Shown here: one piece after another, positions 35,073 through 41,162 of the stretch
How the letters are laid out: every line of letters starts with the position of its first letter
How positions within the stretch are numbered: position 1 is the first letter of the stretch
NCBI RefSeq assembly: GCF_000003605.2
Contig: NW_003114957.1
Location: 268,058-309,219 of the forward strand
Reading direction: 5' to 3'
DNA length: 41,162 nt
From: Saccoglossus kowalevskii
Taxonomy: Eukaryota > Hemichordata > Enteropneusta > Harrimaniidae
The notes under the pieces: model-generated
Databases searched by the model: none
What the model was told of the DNA's origin: nothing
The model's input: only the letters and a program-made list of their open reading frames with translations
Program-made: the position numbers and the translations under genes

Positions 35073-38000
35073 ATCAACCGCATGTTATTCTAATATTTGT
35101 GGATGACATGGGATGGAATGACGTACATTGGCACAACCCTGATATTGCAATGCCCAACTTGATGGATCTCGCCGCTGATGGCGTCATATTCAACCAATCA
35201 TATACCCATCCTACATGTACACCGTAGGTGACAGTATATTACTATGCATGGAATGTAGTTTGTTCAGTTAAGTTCAATATCCAAATGTGCAACTATATGA
35301 TAGCGTACAGGTTAATGTCGAATTCCAGTGTCTTGCTTGAATTGTAAATTCAAATAAAAATGACTATATTTTGCGTGTTTGCAATATACACCTGAACTGT
35401 TAAACTAAATATATATATATATCTTATTCCTCAGATCAAGAGCTGCTATGATGACGGGATTGTATCCTTTCAAAACAGGAAATCAGGTAAGAATTATTCT
35501 TATTTGAACAAAATGTACTTGGCTTCACAGTTTATATTTATTTGAAAATGACATTACAAAATGAATTTAACCAATATCTTGAAATACACTTATTTAATTA
35601 ATTAATTAATTATACCTAAATTCTTTTAATATTTATTTACAGCATCAAATGGCGTTCAACCTTCATCCTAGTGGGGTTCCATTGGAATTCAAGCTATTAC
35701 CAGAAAAACTTAAAGAAGTTGGATACTCTACTCATATGGTAGGAAAGTAAGTAGACCATAGCATATATCACATTTGTTTGCTGTACTAAGGGTTATGCGA
35801 TTGCAATGCTGAGAGCCTGATCCAATTCTCAGCTTTACATTCTTATAACATTTGTGTTTTTAAACAAAATAAAACATAAATAAGTTTTTAATAAAGGTTA
35901 CCCTTCATAAAAGCTTATACAATTTGAGAACATCTCGTTCAGTACCCAAGGTTTTCTAAAAAAAAAAGTTGACGCAAAGGATGAACGCCAAAACATAATG
36001 TGGTATTAAAAGATATTGGTAAATAAACTTGACCCGCAGTAATGTTATTACACATCATTGCTACTTTGACACAAAGTAAAAATCACACGCAATGAAAGAA
36101 AGCAATTAATATTTCTAAATATTACTTTTAAATATTTCTTATTTCTAAATGTTTTCTAAATTTGTTTTTAGATGGCATTTAGGGTTCTGTAAAGATGAGT
36201 ATCTACCAACAAATCGTGGCTTTGACTCACACTATGGTCTATGGACATTGGGTGTCGGTGACTACGATAAAATGGATGGAGTACTATGTAAGTTAACTAT
36301 TAGATAAACAATAAACTTAAATCATACACATATTAATATATGTTTGGTAATATATACTATGCCATCGACTGTGATGGGGATTTCATTAAGGTGTCAGTTC
36401 AGTCATTTTTGATTTGCCTTTCTAGCTCCTTCAGCAGGATATGATTTCCGTGATAACATGGGTGTAGTACCAAAAAGTGACGATTATCTTGCAGTGAGTA
36501 TGATTTATACTATTGTTATAAACACATATATTTGACATATTGTATTTTGAGAAAGTCGCTATACAAACACTGATTTTTTTTTTATCTTTCATTTTATATT
36601 TTATATGAACAATTTACAGATTAGATTGATGCCACGCTTTCGAAATTCTGGTGGAAAGTTGAAAACAATTAATTAATTTATTGTCAAATTACATCATTAT
36701 ATCTTTCTTCTCTACAGTTAATGCTTGGTGATAGAGCAGAGCATATAGTAAATACCCATTACCCAGGAACTCCACTCTTTCTTGCGTTTACTTTGGACAT
36801 TCCTGCTAAGCATCTCGAGGTAACTATTGTATTCTGTTGGTTACATTAAAACAATAGTACAATTAACTTCAATTAGTCTACTAAAAGAAATCTGCCAAAT
36901 AGGAAAGAGGTCTTTGATGTCAATTGTATATGTATGTATTTGTTTTTATTTGTAACGTATATACAGTTGTGTGTGTTGTTTTTTCCAGATTCCTGAAGAG
37001 TATGAAGAAAAGTATGCCGAAATCGAAGATGATAGAACTAGACAATTTTATGGTAAGTGATGTAATTCCATAAACGCATGTTGTATCTAGGGCACTTCAT
37101 CCCTGGCTTAGGACATTAAATATGTCATCAAGTGAACGTGGAAACATTAACCATAACGGTCATAAATGACACAACAAGGGATCTAACGACAGATCTTTAT
37201 CAGACTGGTCATAAATAACAATTTTCAGTTGTAATATATGATTGCCAAGTGTGTAAATGAAGAGAAAACATTTAGTATTTTTACTATTGCAGGAAAGTTG
37301 ACTATGATGGACGATATAATTGGCGGTGTGGTGGATGCAATGAAGAACCGTGGAATGTATGACGATTCGCTTATAATATTTATAGGAGATGTAAGTGTCC
37401 AACGTCTGATACGTTTAGTTAATTTGTTTAATTGTTTATAAACGTTTTGATTTTACAGTCACTTTATCTTTAGTTGTCTTTCCATTGGCCAATCTATGTG
37501 TTATTTCAGTTCAAATACAAAAAATCAGATTCAGGTATAGATTTATCATCCTTTTATCTTGAATGACACACTTTTTCCAAGAAACATTCGCCTAAATTTA
37601 CTCTATGTGCTTAACTTCATATATTATATAACGGTAATTTTGAACAACCTCGTCGAGCACAATCTATCTTTTCGTGCAAATATATCAGAATGTCTTAGAT
37701 TTCGTCATTTATGATAATAATATAATAATATTGAGTACATCACTTGAGTTGACTTGATTTCCAAGTTTATATCGTACAAATATTCCTTTAATTATGTTTA
37801 TTTACACAGAATGAAGGGTTGTCATCTCAATCTGGCTCCAACTATCCATTCCGGGGCATTGCTGGAACGCTGTTTGAGGGCGCCACTCGTGTACCATCTA
37901 TTGTCAGTGGGAAGGGAATAAAGAAGACTGGATATGAAAGCAATGAGTAAGTAATTTCGGTAATTAACAATCCCACAACGTTGCTCACGAGTAAGTTTGA

Positions 38001-39390
38001 TATCCCCGGATTAATTTAATGTCTAAGTCAGTGCCAATGACAATGTACAATATAAAATACGTTTCTAAAAGTGTAATGCTGAGTAATTCAGAAAACATCT
38101 ACTCAGTTCGGCTAGTTTTGTTGTTTCGAACTAACTAAATTTCTACTTACATAGGTTATACAGCATAGTTGATATACACAGAACAATCCTTGATGTGGCT
38201 GGAGCTAAAGCTGGTAAGTTAACACAATAATTCAGTACACTTTCAAAGTGTTATGTTTCGTCAAATGATGTTTTAACATTTACAACCAATTACTACAATA
38301 TGTTTTTTATTGTATTTGACAGAGCCTTAACTTGACGGTTTAAGTATGTGGCCTACATGGTCAGAAGATAAACCATCGCCAAGAAATGAAATCATCTATA
38401 ATATCGATGATGATCCAGTGTCCCCTGGTGCTGCTATCAGGTAATTAAATAATTGATCCAACAAATAAAACCGTGTGTGTGCTGCAAAACAATGTTCTGT
38501 TCTATATATTATATGGTGGTATATAATATATTCATACAATCTCGTCATGAATTATCATTTGTATGTTTTTAGGATCGGAGATTATAAACTGATTACTGGA
38601 CACCCGGATTTATTGTATCCATATCGGGATATCAGTTTAACAGGTAAACATCCACATAATTTTCGATTATAGTGTTATCAGAACCAAAGTATCTCGGACG
38701 TAAATTCGATAGTGAGGACAGTGGAATTCCATTTACTATGTCTCAATACGATCTGACGCATGTCAATGTATATTTATTTCAGATAACTATTACAATTATG
38801 GTGACGCCCCAGCAAGCGGACTGCCAAGTACTGACCAACAGTCACACGCACCGGCTCCACAGAACGTTGAATACCTATTCAATGTCGTAGGTAAGAATGA
38901 CATGTTTTTTTTGTTTTGTCTTTATTGTAGAGTATGGAAAAATGAACACATATAAATTCAAGCAAATTATGAGCATATAAAAACGCACACGATCACCACT
39001 ATAGAAAAGCAAATTGTCTCTGTAAGCAGACGCGCGCATTAGACGCCACATTTAGTGATCCATAACAAAAGTTTACAGTTTCCAAATTATGTTAACAAAG
39101 TATATAGATACTACCACTTCCAAAAAGAATATTCTATTGATTATCGAACAGTTTAGTGGTACGATGGTCAAACGTATGAGAACAGAATGACTACTAATGT
39201 CTCTCTTCTTTCAACAGTTGACCCATAAGAAAGAAACGACATCTCCGCTGATCATCCAGATATAGTACAGGATTTACGTGATCGATTGGATGAACATCGT
39301 AAACTGCTAATTCCACCAGTAAACCAAACAACAGAGCTAGCCGGTGCAGCTGGAAATTTCAATGATGTCTGGTCGCCTGGTTGGTGTTAA
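35073..39390 (+). pseudogene. Arylsulfatase B/I/J-like, copy 4, lacks exons 1-2, two in-frame stops
   Basis: Exons 3 to 16 are present: 35073-35223, 35435-35486, 35643-35746, 36172-36287, 36426-36493, 36718-36819, 36989-37052, 37293-37390, 37810-37946, 38155-38213, 38323-38440, 38573-38643, 38783-38890, 39218-39390. All lengths equal those of copy 1. The promoter block and the exons for the signal peptide are missing; homology to copy 3 starts inside intron 2. GAA has become TAA twice, at 38328-38330 (exon 13) and 39226-39228 (exon 16). DDMGWND, CTPSR, GKWHLG and DNE (Gly to Glu next to the metal ligands, in NEGLSSQSG) can be read. The Ala replacements at the His and Lys positions are shared. 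Without a signal peptide and with two stops it should be non-functional. Confidence 0.88.
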
Positions 39391-39610
39391 ATCGACTGAT
39401 ACGCACACGCAAAGCATGCGACATTCCCTTCATTATAAATCCAACTACTCAATTTATCACATCGCTTATTATTCAATAGTTAATATTACCTATTTGTTAT
39501 TGTACAGACAATTTTTCATTTGTAAGTTTCTGATACACGTGACATGGGGATGTTCGTTTGTCTAGATATTTGTGCAACGTGCTATGAGTAATTTTAACTC
39601 AACGGTATCA

Positions 39611-39616
39611 AATAAA
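39611..39616 (+). terminator. Polyadenylation signal of copy 4
   Basis: AATAAA in GTATCAAATAAAGATTCATT, about 220 bases after the position of the original stop codon. It matches the signal of the other copies. Confidence 0.65.
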
Positions 39617-41090
39617 GATTCATTGTTAAGATGAAGAAATTGTGTGATTCAGTAGTTCATTATGAGAAGAGGGTGTATTATTATTTTTAATTTATTCTTA
39701 CGCCACATTCTAAACTATTTTACATAAAACACAAATGATTATGAGTTCCCATTGAATATATTTCATGTTTATATTTTACTGCTTTGGAAGGAATTTCATC
39801 GAAAAATAATACAAATTGACATGCACATGAAATAGATTAGTTAATCTTGCGTTTGTGCAGAAGTTACAAAAAATGTATCAAGCGTGTCCGATAAAAAATG
39901 TTGAGGACATTTGACACTTAAACAAAATAGCTGCTGTTTTGTGAAAATTACAGTATTTTCGTTAAAGGCAATGAGCTGCTAAATGTTACCAAAGTTCTTT
40001 TATTTGGAATAATTAACTACGTGTCCATCGTGATATTACAGTATGGGTCTGTTATTCGAGGTGCTGTAAACTACCCAAAATAAATGTACTATCTACGAAG
40101 TACCATCATAGTAAAAGGAGTGGCAATGATTTATGATGGTCTGTCGAAACAAAATGCAGAAAAAAAGCCTTTGGGAAATAATTGACTGAGTTGAGTTAAT
40201 TCGTGGTTGTTAATGTTGTGGAATGTATATTGATCTTATTTCATCTTTTCAATTTAGATTTTCTTTTTATTATCTATTTATATTACCCACGACCATACAT
40301 AGCAAACACCCCGGTCTGCTTGCTGAGTGGTACAGTTTATTTTGGTCTCTGTCAGAAATCATTACACATCGGCTTGACCTTCTGAGCTATTTTCTGGTAA
40401 AAACGCAGACGTGATTTTCTTGACCAATATTGGTTGATACGTGCACAGAATTTGAAAATGACCTAATTCTTGGGATTGAAGTGCACGGAGCGTCAGTACA
40501 TGAACAATGCAAACGTCTTTAGCTCTACATGATGGAGCATTTTTTATTAATAGCACATATGTGTTTACAATTGTCATCTAAGTTAATGACTCGTATGTTA
40601 AATTCATCTCAAGTAAGAAATTGTTTGATAAAACAATGTGTACAAGGGTGCGAGTGTCTGCTAAATGTGGTCAGTTTAACATAAACAGGTTTCGAGAGAA
40701 AACAGTTTCTGTTTGCTTACCTTAAAAAGTAACTTACAAATAAATTGCATAATAACTCACTACATCATAAATAGAACGAGCGTTCAATGGCTTGAGCAAT
40801 TCTAGTGTTACATATATGGGTCACATACCAAGAACTATAGACTGATATGTAAGACAGTGTTAACACATATAATAATATGTTTACATTTGTTATACAGTAA
40901 TATACACGATTGGGTGGAATACTTGTTAAATTGTTTTGTTCTACGGGATTGTTCTATCAAATATTTGAATTCTAATTCGCATGTACAATGGTTGAATATA
41001 AATTAATCGGTGTTATGTTTAACGATGTTTAAAAAAACCTTGCCGAATCAGCTAATAGAGCTCTAAAAAATTATAGCTCGGGTACTTTCA
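39617..41090. other. Copy 4 3' flank, non-coding
   Basis: The stretch near 40240-40400 (CTGTCAGAAATCATTACACA) matches, in inverted orientation, 14470-14620 downstream of copy 2. The stretch near 40120-40210 (GTCTGTCGAAA...GCAGAA, then TTCGTGGTTGTT) matches 11400-11485 downstream of copy 1. It is therefore the far part of the duplicated unit. No coding feature is recognised. Confidence 0.5.
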
Positions 41091-41162
41091 TAATCACATC
41101 ATTGAGTTATTATATGACCAGTATACAGTAACTGGTCATATAATAACTCAATGATGTGATTA
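41091..41162. repeat. Perfect inverted repeat (32-bp arms, 8-bp loop) at the window end
   Basis: The left arm 41091-41122 starts TAATCACATCATTGAGTTAT. The right arm 41131-41162 is its exact reverse complement, with ATACAGTA between them. The right arm stops only because the window stops, so the arms may be longer. It could be a foldback element end or a fold-back artefact at a contig end. Confidence 0.93.

Overview
The window reads as AT-rich animal nuclear DNA, most likely from a marine invertebrate. The genes are split into small exons with GT-AG introns, AATAAA signals and TATA boxes, and there is a decayed LINE at the left edge. I cannot name the species from the sequence. There are no tRNA, rRNA, CRISPR or operon-like features.

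The window is a cluster of four copies of one gene, a secreted or lysosomal sulfatase of the arylsulfatase B/I/J type. Copy 1 (+, 4472-10113) is an intact 16-exon, 497-residue gene. Copy 2 (-, 22538-15512), copy 3 (+, 27301-32966) and copy 4 (+, 35073-39390) keep the same exon structure but carry disabling changes. Copy 2 has a TAG in exon 8 and a 5-bp duplication in exon 9. Copy 3 has a TGA in exon 6. Copy 4 lacks promoter and exons 1-2 and has TAA in exons 13 and 16. Copies 1 and 2 converge tail to tail, copies 2 and 3 diverge head to head, and copies 3 and 4 are in tandem. Homology extends well outside the coding parts (promoter block, 25-bp minisatellite, 3' flanks), so the duplicated unit is roughly 8-10 kb.

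Layout: 1-1350 LINE remnant; 1351-4300 non-coding, with a 25-bp minisatellite at 3938-4112; 4300-10710 copy 1, with a 50-N assembly gap and a duplicated last exon just after its stop; 10710-15240 non-coding tail-to-tail spacer; 15240-22740 copy 2, with a 1.37-kb transposon-like insertion in intron 9; 22740-27120 head-to-head spacer; 27120-33192 copy 3; 33193-35072 spacer; 35073-39616 copy 4; 39617-41162 copy 4 flank, ending in a perfect hairpin.

The most interesting point is biochemical. Every copy keeps the formylglycine motif, the metal-binding Asp/Asn residues and the Lys-Trp-His motif, yet the positions equivalent to the ARSB catalytic His242 and Lys318 are both Ala. The family may therefore be a matured but catalytically altered or dead sulfatase. 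A second point is that exons stay nearly identical between copies, synonymous sites included, while introns have diverged strongly. A third is that all four nonsense changes are G-to-T in the first codon position.
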